Shown: positions 1-6,527 of the stretch, piece by piece | Layout: every line of letters begins with the position of its first letter | Numbering within the stretch: position 1 is the stretch's first letter | Origin: Sediminibacterium ginsengisoli | GTDB lineage: Bacteria > Bacteroidota > Bacteroidia > Chitinophagales > Chitinophagaceae | Direction: 5' to 3' | NCBI GenBank assembly: GCA_943324415.2 | Contig: CALPLN020000107.1 | Span: 1 to 6,626, forward strand | Length of the DNA stretch: 6,626 nt | Position numbers and translations under genes: made by a program | Notes under the pieces: generated by a model | Seen by the model: the letters and a program-made list of their open reading frames with translations, nothing else | Database searches by the model: none | What the model was told of the DNA's origin: nothing

Positions 1-678
1 AAAAGGAAGAAATCCCAAGCCTGAACTTAGCTCTAAGGCATTTATTTCACCTTTATTCAGTTTTTGGTTAATTCTATTGCTCAGACTAGCAGTATCTTTT
101 TTATCCAGTTTATTACTCAGGGCCAAGACCATTGCCTTGCTTAAGGCTTTTGCACTATCAGGAATATTATTGACTTTATCAATTTGCAAAGACAACTTGA
201 GTGCGGGTAAATTATCCACCCCAGTTCCTCCTTGTGTTATACTCATAACGCCTTCTACATTTTCTGCCAATACACGGTCTGCTGCAAAAGCATATGCGGC
301 ATACTGAATTTGTTGTTGTCCAATACGAATAAATTGTAAGTGATTTTCTGGATCAATTTCTACTCGAATAAAGTACACTGTTGTAGCCCAATTAATTTTT
401 TCAAATTGACCTAGGGTAATTATTTTTCCTGGTTCTGTTGCGCCAATTAAAATGGTAAATAAACCTAATGGACTAGTTGTAATGGATTTTAATTCTTGAT
501 ACAATAGCGCTTCCTCTAAAGTGTCTTTTAAAATACTAATTCTTAGTTGGATCAATTTATTTGCCATAATCACTCCATTACCTGTTCTAGCGACTGCCTG
601 AAAGGCAATGCCCTTATGGTTTTGACAAAACCCTATTTGGTAGTATAGCAGGCATAAAATTAAAAATAAGTATCTCAT
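1..678 (-). CDS. FQAVAR-type exported surface protein, partial (C-terminus outside window)
   Basis: The reading frame is open from the ATG at 678-676 down to base 1, giving 226 residues with no stop, so the gene continues beyond the window. Residues 1-18 form a signal peptide (hydrophobic core, then FC before Gln19). Residues 23-31 read GIAFQAVAR, the hallmark opening of a large group of uncharacterised Bacteroidota exported proteins, followed by a predicted beta-rich domain to about residue 133. Residues 149-157 (QGGTGVDNL) and roughly 161-195 (pattern KVNNIPDSAKALS...ALSNKLDKKD) resemble the repeat linker seen in phage tail-fibre-like proteins, which are usually long and repetitive further on. 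The ATG overlaps the stop of the upstream gene as ATGA (675-678), so translation is probably coupled. Its function is unknown; an adhesin or surface-fibre role is inference only. No catalytic motif is visible in this part. Confidence 0.8.
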   Translation of the reverse strand, partial: MRYLFLILCLLYYQIGFCQNHKGIAFQAVARTGNGVIMANKLIQLRISILKDTLEEALLYQELKSITTSPLGLFTILIGATEPGKIITLGQFEKINWATTVYFIRVEIDPENHLQFIRIGQQQIQYAAYAFAADRVLAENVEGVMSITQGGTGVDNLPALKLSLQIDKVNNIPDSAKALSKAMVLALSNKLDKKDTASLSNRINQKLNKGEINALELSSGLGFLPF

Positions 679-1232
679 GGTTTTATGAATTTTATGTGTT
701 TAACCCAATAGGAAGGAACAGGCACGTTCGCCATGAACTCTGGTAAATAAAATACTTGCATCAGATAAATACCATTCGCCATTCCACTTATATCAATCGG
801 TGTTGCTAAATAACTGCTCATGTATTTTGTTTGATTGTTCATGATTGTGCTTCCATTTAAATCAAAAATTTTATATCCAAAGAGAACGATATCTGGCTCT
901 TTTGAAACAAGTACAATGGCGTTTCCATCCCTATTGTATTTTAATTCAATGCTAGGATTGTATTTTTCCCATAGCCCCCCTTTTTCAAATCGACGGATGG
1001 CTGGTTGTAAAAATCCTGCACTACATAAATAGGTATTCGATAGATCGAGTTGCATGGAGGTAGCTCCAAGATCAAGTCGCCAATCCACTTGAAATCCATC
1101 CACTTGATTTTGTATATAACTATCAGCCGCCAGGCTAAATGTTTGTAAAGGCAATATTTGACCATTCGCATCCTGCAAACAAGGGGGGATACAGACCAAT
1201 AGGATACTAAATAATAATTTTAAAACGCGCAT
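675..1232 (-). CDS. Short exported 'GFLQP' protein with T9SS type A-like C-terminal domain
   Basis: This is a complete 185-residue protein. Residues 1-24 are a signal peptide, with probable cleavage in ANG before Gln25. Cys14 and Cys18 do not fit a lipobox, so it is probably not a lipoprotein. Residues 50-77 (VDWRLDLGATSM... ending SAGFLQP at 71-77) match the recurrent 'slGE...GFLQP' pattern of small Bacteroidota exported proteins. Residues 118-185 resemble a type A Por-secretion sorting domain: a GYKIFDLNG strand, then IDISGMANGIYLMQVFY (146-162), ending in the basic strand VKHIKFIKP. In the family this tail directs passage through the T9SS and cell-surface attachment. It is divergent here, with an insertion near 163-173. 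The gene overlaps the downstream FQAVAR gene by 4 nt, so the two are probably co-transcribed and their products may act together. The molecular role is unknown. Confidence 0.78.
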   Translation of the reverse strand: MRVLKLLFSILLVCIPPCLQDANGQILPLQTFSLAADSYIQNQVDGFQVDWRLDLGATSMQLDLSNTYLCSAGFLQPAIRRFEKGGLWEKYNPSIELKYNRDGNAIVLVSKEPDIVLFGYKIFDLNGSTIMNNQTKYMSSYLATPIDISGMANGIYLMQVFYLPEFMANVPVPSYWVKHIKFIKP

Positions 1233-1365
1233 AGGCTAAACCTACACTTTATGGATTCCCCTATTCAAGTATTTATACCTTGAAGTTTCAAATAAATCAT
1301 TCACAGAATCAACATATTGATAAAAATTATTATCTTTAATCAGTGATTTTTTAAAAATAGTTTCT
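1233..1365. promoter_or_regulatory. Divergent intergenic region with probable promoters for both flanking genes
   Basis: This 133-bp A/T-rich gap separates the minus-strand surface-protein pair from the plus-strand lipoprotein gene, so it should hold a promoter in each direction. On the plus strand, TATCTTTA at 1331-1338 matches the Bacteroidota -7 element TAnnTTTG except for the last base, but no -33 TTG lies at the usual distance. On the minus strand, AATACTTG (1273-1266) with TTTG (1292-1289) is a weaker pair with slightly short spacing. No clear operator palindrome was seen. The location is well supported; the exact elements are not. Confidence 0.35.
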
Positions 1366-1794
1366 ATGAAATACAAGATTTTAATTTTCGTACTTAGCAT
1401 TGGCTTTTTTGCATGTAGTAAAGGAGGAGATACACCTGCACCCACTCCTAAACCACCTGTTGTCATTGAACCTAGTTTAACTGCAACCAATGGGGTGCTG
1501 ATAGATATTGATCCAGGTGCTACCAATATTTACGCCGTAGTGGGTACTTCGCAAAAAATTGAAGTTAAGTTGGCCGCTATACCTACAAGTGGGGTAACGA
1601 TTGATACTAAATTGATTAAAGTTGCAGACAATACAACTGCCTTCACCAATAGTATTTCAAGCACAAGTTTTTCTACCCCGGTAACCATTACTGGATTGGT
1701 ACCAGGAGTACTATACAACCTTTCTGTTGTTGTTACTTCTAAAAATACCGCGTCGAATACCAAAACGATTGAATTTAAAATAGCCGCAAAATAA
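1366..1794 (+). CDS. Small lipoprotein with fibronectin-III-like domain
   Basis: The 142-residue product begins with a lipoprotein signal peptide: MKYK, a hydrophobic core, and FFAC with Cys17 as the predicted lipidated residue. The following SKGGD is common in Chitinophagaceae lipoproteins but is not a canonical acidic surface-export signal, so inner versus outer leaflet placement is open. Residues 23-36 are a Pro/Thr-rich linker. Residues 38-142 look like one all-beta Ig/FN3-like domain. The clearest sign is TGLVPGVLYNLSVVVTS, which carries the 'L-x-P-G-x-x-Y' tyrosine corner typical of fibronectin type III folds. There is no enzyme motif; a binding or scaffold role is inference. The gene stands alone, with a divergent pair upstream and a strong terminator 25 nt after its stop. 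The start is the only in-frame ATG that preserves the signal peptide. Confidence 0.8.
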   Translation: MKYKILIFVLSIGFFACSKGGDTPAPTPKPPVVIEPSLTATNGVLIDIDPGATNIYAVVGTSQKIEVKLAAIPTSGVTIDTKLIKVADNTTAFTNSISSTSFSTPVTITGLVPGVLYNLSVVVTSKNTASNTKTIEFKIAAK

Positions 1795-1818
1795 ATTTAG
1801 CGACTTATAAAATATTGG

Positions 1819-1850
1819 TCCCTTATCTTTTTAGATAGGGGATTTTTTTT
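1819..1850 (+). terminator. Rho-independent terminator after the lipoprotein gene
   Basis: Bases 1819-1828 (TCCCTTATCT) pair with 1833-1842 (AGATAGGGGA) in a 10-bp stem with one G-T wobble. The loop is TTTT and the stem is followed directly by eight T (1843-1850). It ends the lipoprotein transcript and insulates it from the amidohydrolase gene that starts 50 nt further on. The 5' flank lacks an A-run, so it is not bidirectional. Confidence 0.9.
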
Positions 1851-1899
1851 GTAACTTATCCTTGAATACATCCATCATTTTTCATGTAAACCATATATT

Positions 1900-3510
1900 A
1901 TGACTTCACTAAAACGATTTATTACACTGATTTGTTTACTTAGTTTTTCTTTGCCCATTTTTGCGCAAAAAAAATATACCGAAAAAGATCTTGCAGGATT
2001 AAAGCAAACCCTTATGCAGTCTGTTGCAGGGAAGTCTAAGGAAGTGCAAGTGATGGTAGATCAAATATTTAGTTTTGCCGAATTGGGTTTTCAGGAAGTG
2101 GAGACCTCTAAATACATTACTTCTGTTTTAGCAAAAAACGGATTCACCGTAGAAAACGGCATTTCCAATGTACCAACTGCTTGGATGGCAAAATGGGGCA
2201 ATGGTTCACCTGTTATTGCCTTAGGTAGTGATGTGGATTGTATCCCTAAAGCCTCACAAAAACCAGGCGTAGCCTATAAAGCACCCATTGTAGAAGGGGC
2301 ACCAGGTCATGGAGAAGGACACAATTCTGGCCAAGCGGTAATTATCTATGCCGCAATTGCAATGAAGGAATTAATGGAACGTGAAAAATTACCGGGAACG
2401 ATTGTCATCTGGCCTGGTATCGCCGAAGAATTAGTGGGCACAAAAGCTTGGTACGTTCGTGACGGTTATTTTAAAAATGTAGATGCTTGTATTTTCACAC
2501 ATGTGAGTGGCGATTTTACTTCTAGTTATGGTGACAATGGCGGCAATGGTTTAGTGAGTGTAAGATTTGATTTTGAAGGTGAGGCGGCGCATGCAGCAGG
2601 TCAACCATGGAGAGCAAAAAGTGCTTTGGATGCGGTGGAGTTAATGAATGTGGGATGGAACTTTAAGAGAGAACATCTTAAACCTACCAACAGATCGCAC
2701 TATGTCATTGTAGATGGTGGAGACCAACCCAATGTGGTGCCTAGTAAGGCAAGCGTTTGGTATTATTTTAGAGAACGTACTTACGAAGACATAAAAATGA
2801 ATTATGAATCTGGTATTAAAATAGCAGAGGGCGCGGCGATGATGACCAATACAAAAATGACGCATCAAATGTTAGGTACGGCATGGCCAGGACATTTCAA
2901 TAAACCATTAGCAGAAGCCATGTATGCGAATATTAAAAAAGTTGGGATGCCAGTTTGGGATGAAAAAGACATTGCTTTGGCTAAAGGGGTACAAGCGTTG
3001 GTGGAAGCGCCAAAGAAAGACCAGCAAGGCAATCCAATTGATGGATTAAAATCTACCATTGATACATTAAAAGGTTCTGTAGCATTTTCATGGGGCGGGG
3101 GATCAGATGATATTGCAGATATTTCTTGGAACCTACCTACCATTGTTTTAAGATACCCTGCCAATATTCCTGGCACAAAAGGACACCATTGGGCAGATGC
3201 TATCGCAATGGCGACACCAATTGCACATAAGGGTTCCTTGGTAGGTGCCGAAGCAACAGCTATGACCTTATTGGATTTGTTTACGAAGCCAAATTTAGTG
3301 GCAGATGCTAAAAAATATTTTAAGGAAGTGCAGACTAAAGACGTTCAGTATATTCCTTTCATTACCAAAAACGATCCACCAGCGATTCATTTAAACAAAG
3401 AAATTCAAGGGGTGTATAGACCACAATTGGAGAAATTTTATTACGATCCAAGTAAATACAGTTCTTATTTAGAGCAATTGGGTATCGTATACCCAACAAT
3501 CAAGCAATAA
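1900..3510 (+). CDS. Secreted M20D-family amidohydrolase, AbgB-like
   Basis: This 536-residue metallohydrolase is related to aminobenzoyl-glutamate utilisation protein B; the family cleaves amide bonds of N-acyl amino acids or short peptides using two divalent metals. Residues 1-22 are a signal peptide (IFA before Gln23), so the enzyme is exported, probably to the periplasm, unlike cytoplasmic E. coli AbgB. Visible motifs are GSDVDCIP (109-116), GHGEGHN (136-142, His137 and His141 as likely ligands), the acidic pair Glu176-Glu177 (catalytic base and ligand), His201, the dimerisation-domain start AAHAAGQPW (229-237), GGDQPNVVPS, and the C-terminal PIAHKG with His443. The usual metal-ligand Cys in GHxCGHN is Glu139 here. 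The length is slightly above the ~480 of AbgB, partly from the signal peptide and a C-terminal extension. The substrate is unknown; p-aminobenzoyl-glutamate is not implied. It is probably monocistronic, with terminators on both sides. A weak -7-like TATCCTTG lies at 1857-1864. Confidence 0.88.
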   Translation: MTSLKRFITLICLLSFSLPIFAQKKYTEKDLAGLKQTLMQSVAGKSKEVQVMVDQIFSFAELGFQEVETSKYITSVLAKNGFTVENGISNVPTAWMAKWGNGSPVIALGSDVDCIPKASQKPGVAYKAPIVEGAPGHGEGHNSGQAVIIYAAIAMKELMEREKLPGTIVIWPGIAEELVGTKAWYVRDGYFKNVDACIFTHVSGDFTSSYGDNGGNGLVSVRFDFEGEAAHAAGQPWRAKSALDAVELMNVGWNFKREHLKPTNRSHYVIVDGGDQPNVVPSKASVWYYFRERTYEDIKMNYESGIKIAEGAAMMTNTKMTHQMLGTAWPGHFNKPLAEAMYANIKKVGMPVWDEKDIALAKGVQALVEAPKKDQQGNPIDGLKSTIDTLKGSVAFSWGGGSDDIADISWNLPTIVLRYPANIPGTKGHHWADAIAMATPIAHKGSLVGAEATAMTLLDLFTKPNLVADAKKYFKEVQTKDVQYIPFITKNDPPAIHLNKEIQGVYRPQLEKFYYDPSKYSSYLEQLGIVYPTIKQ

Positions 3511-3518
3511 AAGGATTC

Positions 3519-3554
3519 AAAAAAGACACGAACTAATTATTCGGGTCTTTTTTT
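3519..3554 (+). terminator. Rho-independent terminator after the amidohydrolase gene
   Basis: The hairpin forms from AAAAAAGAC (3519-3527) and CGAA (3529-3532) pairing with TTCG (3540-3543) and GTCTTTTTT (3545-3553). There is one A-G mismatch (3528/3544) and a 7-nt loop. The stem merges into a T-run (3548-3554). It begins 9 nt after the stop codon. Because of the 5' A-run it could also stop transcription coming from the other strand, although no convergent gene is present here. Confidence 0.85.
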
Positions 3555-3563
3555 AATTATAAA

Positions 3564-3584
3564 AGTCTATCAAAATAGTAGACT
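3564..3584. repeat. Short inverted repeat upstream of the tRNA-like gene
   Basis: AGTCTA at 3564-3569 is repeated inverted as TAGACT at 3579-3584, with a 9-nt spacer. Its right arm sits about where a -33 promoter element for the tRNA-like unit would be expected, and no TTG is found there. It could be an operator, or chance in A/T-rich DNA. The evidence is only the symmetry. Confidence 0.25.
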
Positions 3585-3600
3585 ATATAATATTTTTACT

Positions 3601-3608
3601 TATTTTTG
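3601..3608 (+). promoter_or_regulatory. Candidate -7 promoter element (TAnnTTTG) for the tRNA-like RNA
   Basis: TATTTTTG matches the Bacteroidota sigma-factor -7 consensus TAnnTTTG at all six fixed positions. Transcription would start around 3613-3615, which coincides with the first base of the tRNA-like cloverleaf. A -33 TTG at the normal distance is missing; that place is taken by a short inverted repeat. In A/T-rich DNA such an octamer can occur by chance, but its placement between a terminator and the RNA is suggestive. Confidence 0.4.
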
Positions 3609-3614
3609 GCCTAT

Positions 3615-3685
3615 CGTCATGTGGCCGAACGGATAGGCAAGGGTCAGCAAAACCCTTCACGATGGTTCAACTCCATCCATGACAG
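3615..3685 (+). tRNA. tRNA-Cys(GCA)-like RNA lacking U33; possible pseudogene or non-decoding tRNA
   Basis: The 71 nt fold as a standard cloverleaf with canonical spacing. The acceptor stem pairs GTCATG (3616-3621) with CATGAC (3678-3683), plus a C1xA72 mismatch (3615/3684). T8 and G9 are at 3622-3623. The D-arm GCC/GGC (3624-3626/3636-3638) has a 9-nt loop containing GG. The anticodon stem AGGGT/ACCCT (3640-3644/3652-3656) closes a 7-nt loop, CAGCAAA. The variable loop is TCAC, and the T-arm GATGG/CCATC (3661-3665/3673-3677) has loop TTCAACT. The loop differs from the normal tRNA-Cys loop CTGCAAA only at position 33 (A instead of near-universal U); the anticodon GCA is at 3647-3649. The discriminator is G73 (3685), not the U73 important for cysteinyl-tRNA synthetase, and CCA is not encoded (CAA follows). 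All helices remain paired, which argues against long neutral decay. It may be a damaged tRNA-Cys copy or a tRNA-like RNA with another role. Confidence 0.6.
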
Positions 3686-3696
3686 CAATGAGATTT

Positions 3697-3726
3697 GGGC
3701 GGTATTTTGATACCGCCTTTACTTTT
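3697..3726 (+). terminator. Rho-independent terminator after the tRNA-like RNA
   Basis: GGCGGTAT (3698-3705) and ATACCGCC (3710-3717) form a perfect 8-bp G/C-rich stem, extendable by a G-T pair (3697/3718), with loop TTTG. It is followed by TTTACTTTT (3718-3726). It starts 11 nt after the tRNA-like discriminator base and 55 nt before the next start codon, so it most likely closes a short independent RNA transcript. Attenuation of the downstream peptidase operon is a less likely alternative. Confidence 0.8.
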
Positions 3727-3781
3727 CCCTCTATCTGCAAGGAATTATGTAGTAAATTAGTATTCTATATAAACTAAAATT

Positions 3782-5749
3782 ATGCAGACAATAATCAAGC
3801 AATGCTTAACCGCCCTTGTAACAATTTGTACACTGAATGTGGTGAATGCGCAAGTACCGAATGATGTATATCGTTTGGAGTCCGTTTCTAGACCTAAAAT
3901 TTCACCAGAGGGAAATTGGATTTTATATAGTCAATCAAAAATCGATTCAGCTAAAGACAGAACCATATCAAAGCTATACATGATGAGTGCTGACGGAAAA
4001 GAGACCATCACTTTAACAGAACAAACAAAGGGTGTTGGTAATTACCAATGGAGCCCGGATGGCAAATATATTTCTTATTTAAGCAAGGGTGCCAACGAAG
4101 ACAATGGTTCACAACTATTTTTAATGGACCGTCGCGGTGGAGAAGGTGTTCAGTTATCAGATATAAAAGGGGAGATACAAGATTATGTATGGTATAATCA
4201 TGGTAAGAAAATAGTTATGGTCATTAAAGATTTTAATTATGCAGACACCGCTAAATCAAAAGTTAGAAAGCCATACGAAATCAGCAGGTATAAATTTAAG
4301 CAGGATAACGAAGGTTATTTAGATAATAGAAAAACGCATTTATATGTTTTAGATGTGCAAACAAAAAAATTAGACACATTAACAAGAGGCAACTTTAATG
4401 AATCAGATGTGGCAATCAGTTCTGACGACAAGATGATTGCTTATTCAAGCAATGTGACATCCAATCCTGACAAGAACTCCAATACAGATTTGTTTTTATT
4501 ATCCTTAACCAAAGGTGCTACACCATTGCAGTTCACAAGTTTTAAAGGGGCCAATAACAATCCCGTGTTTAGCCCTGACAATACTAAAATTGCTTTTTTA
4601 CAATCCAATTCAGATAAGGACTATGATATGTATGATTTAGCACAATTAGGTATTTATGATATTAAAACAAATACAGCAAAAATTGTATCAGCAAAATATG
4701 ATCGATCTTTCTCTAGCATTTATTGGTCTATTGATGGTCAGTCTATTTTAACTTTAGTAGAAGACGATCGTAAGCAACATGTAGTTCAATTCAATATTCA
4801 AACAGAAAAGCCTGAATTGTTAAGCAATGAAATGGGTGTGTATAGTGCAATGGACATGAATGACAAAGGAGACATGGTATTGCTATTTAGTAATTTAGAA
4901 ACACCAAACGAAATTTATAGTTTTCAAAATAAAACGGCTAAAAGATTGACACACTTACAAGATCGTTTTGTTGCAAGTGTAAAAAAAGGATATCATAAAG
5001 GATTCCAATCTACCTCTTCTGATGGTACGATCGTGTCTGGCATTTTACACTTACCCGATAGTAATGCAAAAAATTTACCATTGATTTTATTTATACATGG
5101 TGGTCCTGTAGCACAAGATGACTTTGCATTTGATCTGACCTCTCGTATTTACGCTCAGGCGGGTTATGCAGTTGCCAATGTGAATTATCGTGGAAGTAGC
5201 GGAAGAGGACTAGCTTATGTAAGTGCGATTTCTGGTGACTGGGGTAACAAAGAAGTAAAAGATATTATTGGTGCAGCAGACTATTTAATTAAGGAAGGTA
5301 TTGCAGATCCAAACAGACTGGGTATTGCCGGTTGGAGCTATGGTGGTATTTTGTCCAATTACACGATTGCCACAGATAAGCGCTTTAAAGCAGCTGTGAG
5401 CGGAGCAGGTAGTTCTTTAATGATCTCGGTGTATGGATCAGATCAATATATCGCTCAATATGAGGCTGAGATTGGGAAGCCTTGGGAAAATCCAAAAAAA
5501 TGGGAGGCCTTATCTTATCCATTCTTTAAAGTAAAAGAAATCAAAGCGCCTACATTATTCATGGCGAGTCAGGCAGATTTTAATGTACCAGTGATTGGCG
5601 CAGAACAAATGTACCAGGCATTCAAATCAGAGGGTATCCCAACTGAGTTAATTATTTATCCAAATCAAAACCATGGTATTCGAGTGCCAAGTTATATTGT
5701 ACACCGTCACAATGCCCATATCAATTGGTTTAATAAATATTTAAAATGA
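3782..5749 (+). CDS. Secreted S9 family peptidase (prolyl oligopeptidase / acylaminoacyl-peptidase type)
   Basis: This is a 655-residue serine peptidase that cleaves short peptides. Residues 1-23 are a signal peptide (VVNA before Gln24), and with no T9SS tail or lipobox it is probably periplasmic. Residues about 25-400 form a beta-propeller with TolB/PD40-like blades: SRPKISPEGNW (36-46), YQWSPDGKY (88-96), AISSDDKMIAY, FSPDNTKIAF (from 263) and YWSIDGQS. The alpha/beta-hydrolase domain occupies about 405-655 with HGGP (439-442, oxyanion region), NYRGSSGRG, the nucleophile motif GWSYGG (Ser519), Asp599 in SQADFNVP, and His631 in NQNHG. The catalytic triad is complete and the length is normal for the S9C group. 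The exact exo- or acyl-peptidase specificity cannot be told from sequence. The stop overlaps the next start as ATGA. No recognisable TAnnTTTG element lies between the upstream terminator and its start. Confidence 0.92.
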   Translation: MQTIIKQCLTALVTICTLNVVNAQVPNDVYRLESVSRPKISPEGNWILYSQSKIDSAKDRTISKLYMMSADGKETITLTEQTKGVGNYQWSPDGKYISYLSKGANEDNGSQLFLMDRRGGEGVQLSDIKGEIQDYVWYNHGKKIVMVIKDFNYADTAKSKVRKPYEISRYKFKQDNEGYLDNRKTHLYVLDVQTKKLDTLTRGNFNESDVAISSDDKMIAYSSNVTSNPDKNSNTDLFLLSLTKGATPLQFTSFKGANNNPVFSPDNTKIAFLQSNSDKDYDMYDLAQLGIYDIKTNTAKIVSAKYDRSFSSIYWSIDGQSILTLVEDDRKQHVVQFNIQTEKPELLSNEMGVYSAMDMNDKGDMVLLFSNLETPNEIYSFQNKTAKRLTHLQDRFVASVKKGYHKGFQSTSSDGTIVSGILHLPDSNAKNLPLILFIHGGPVAQDDFAFDLTSRIYAQAGYAVANVNYRGSSGRGLAYVSAISGDWGNKEVKDIIGAADYLIKEGIADPNRLGIAGWSYGGILSNYTIATDKRFKAAVSGAGSSLMISVYGSDQYIAQYEAEIGKPWENPKKWEALSYPFFKVKEIKAPTLFMASQADFNVPVIGAEQMYQAFKSEGIPTELIIYPNQNHGIRVPSYIVHRHNAHINWFNKYLK

Positions 5750-6519
5750 AAATAATGTTTACCTGGGTACTTTTTATCGGCGTGATTGCAGTGAATGCCT
5801 TGGCCAATATACTTCCTATTAATGGGATGAATACGGGCCAGGTTTCAGGCTTTTATCCGAATGCTTTTGTCCCAGCTGGATTTACATTTTCTATTTGGGG
5901 TATCATTTATTGCATGTTAATGTCTTATACGATTGCCTTAACTTATTTTACTATTAAACGCAGCCAGTATGAAAAAGTATTCGCTTTTATCGAGCGCATA
6001 AATCCTTATTTTCTGACGACTTGTGTTTTAAATATGGCTTGGATAATAGCATGGCATTATTTGCAGATTGAATTATCTGTACTTATTATGCTTTTGTTTT
6101 TAATTACATTGATTCAATTGTTTTTGAAAAGTAGAACTGGCATTTATGATCTAACAAAAACGCAGCGTCTATTGCTCGATACGCCTTTTATGGTCTATCT
6201 AGGTTGGATTTCGGTGGCGACTATTGCAAATAGCACAGCCTTATTGGTATCCTATCAATTTAACGGCTTTGGCTTGGCTCCAATGTACTGGAGTGTAATC
6301 ATGATTTTAATTGCCTTGATACTCTCAGCGGTTATGCTAAAAAAATATCAAGTTGGCTCATATGCATTGGTGGTTGCCTGGGCATTCTGGGGGATAAGAG
6401 CAAGACAAGGATCCGATTATCCTCTGATACAATCAATCACAACCATTGGGATTGCATACTTACTTGTAATGACAGTTATCACATTCACAAAGAACTACAA
6501 TAAAAGTAAAATTGCATAA
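5746..6519 (+). CDS. TspO/MBR-related tryptophan-rich membrane protein
   Basis: This 257-residue integral membrane protein has about eight hydrophobic spans, near residues 4-24, 46-69, 87-105, 108-127, 146-170, 178-198, 203-219 and 228-248. Motifs shared with the TspO-related (tryptophan-rich sensory protein) group are PAGFTFSIWGIIY (43-55), LNMAWIIAW (95-103), YLGWISVATIAN (151-162) and VAWAFWGIRARQ (210-221). Canonical TspO has five spans and about 160 residues, so this belongs to the longer bacterial branch. TspO proteins bind porphyrins or other hydrophobic ligands; the ligand here is unknown. The ATG at 5746 overlaps the peptidase stop by 4 nt, which suggests translational coupling. An alternative ATG at 5755 would remove three residues only. 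The next gene starts 8 nt after the stop, so it sits mid-operon. Confidence 0.78.
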   Translation: MKIMFTWVLFIGVIAVNALANILPINGMNTGQVSGFYPNAFVPAGFTFSIWGIIYCMLMSYTIALTYFTIKRSQYEKVFAFIERINPYFLTTCVLNMAWIIAWHYLQIELSVLIMLLFLITLIQLFLKSRTGIYDLTKTQRLLLDTPFMVYLGWISVATIANSTALLVSYQFNGFGLAPMYWSVIMILIALILSAVMLKKYQVGSYALVVAWAFWGIRARQGSDYPLIQSITTIGIAYLLVMTVITFTKNYNKSKIA

Positions 6520-6527
6520 ATTGCGGT

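Noticed and set aside
77..307. Plus-strand 76-codon open frame
   Set aside because: It lies fully antisense to the FQAVAR gene, whose signal peptide and family motif are clear; the product looks like no known protein.
835..1032. Plus-strand 65-codon frame, and a minus-strand frame at 941-1171
   Set aside because: Both are other-frame shadows of the GFLQP gene, with unnatural composition and no start context.
1242..1526. Minus-strand 94-codon frame across the divergent gap
   Set aside because: It runs antisense through the lipoprotein signal sequence and its linker; the Gly/Pro-rich start is the mirror of the Pro/Thr linker codons.
1857..1864. TATCCTTG as a promoter of the amidohydrolase gene
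   Set aside because: It has one mismatch to TAnnTTTG and no -33 TTG at a suitable distance (that site falls inside the upstream terminator). It is mentioned in the gene entry but is too weak for its own feature.
2641..3176. Two minus-strand frames inside the amidohydrolase gene (and one inside the lipoprotein gene at 1530-1763)
   Set aside because: They are antisense to well-supported coding sequence and lack recognisable motifs.
3615..3685. tRNA-like sequence as an integration (att) site of a mobile element
   Set aside because: No integrase, direct repeat of the tRNA 3' end or foreign-looking gene block is seen nearby in the window.
3747..3752. ATGTAG start-stop element preceded by AAGGA in the leader of the S9 peptidase
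   Set aside because: Such a six-base match is expected often by chance, the spacing to AAGGA is too short, and Bacteroidota rely little on Shine-Dalgarno pairing.
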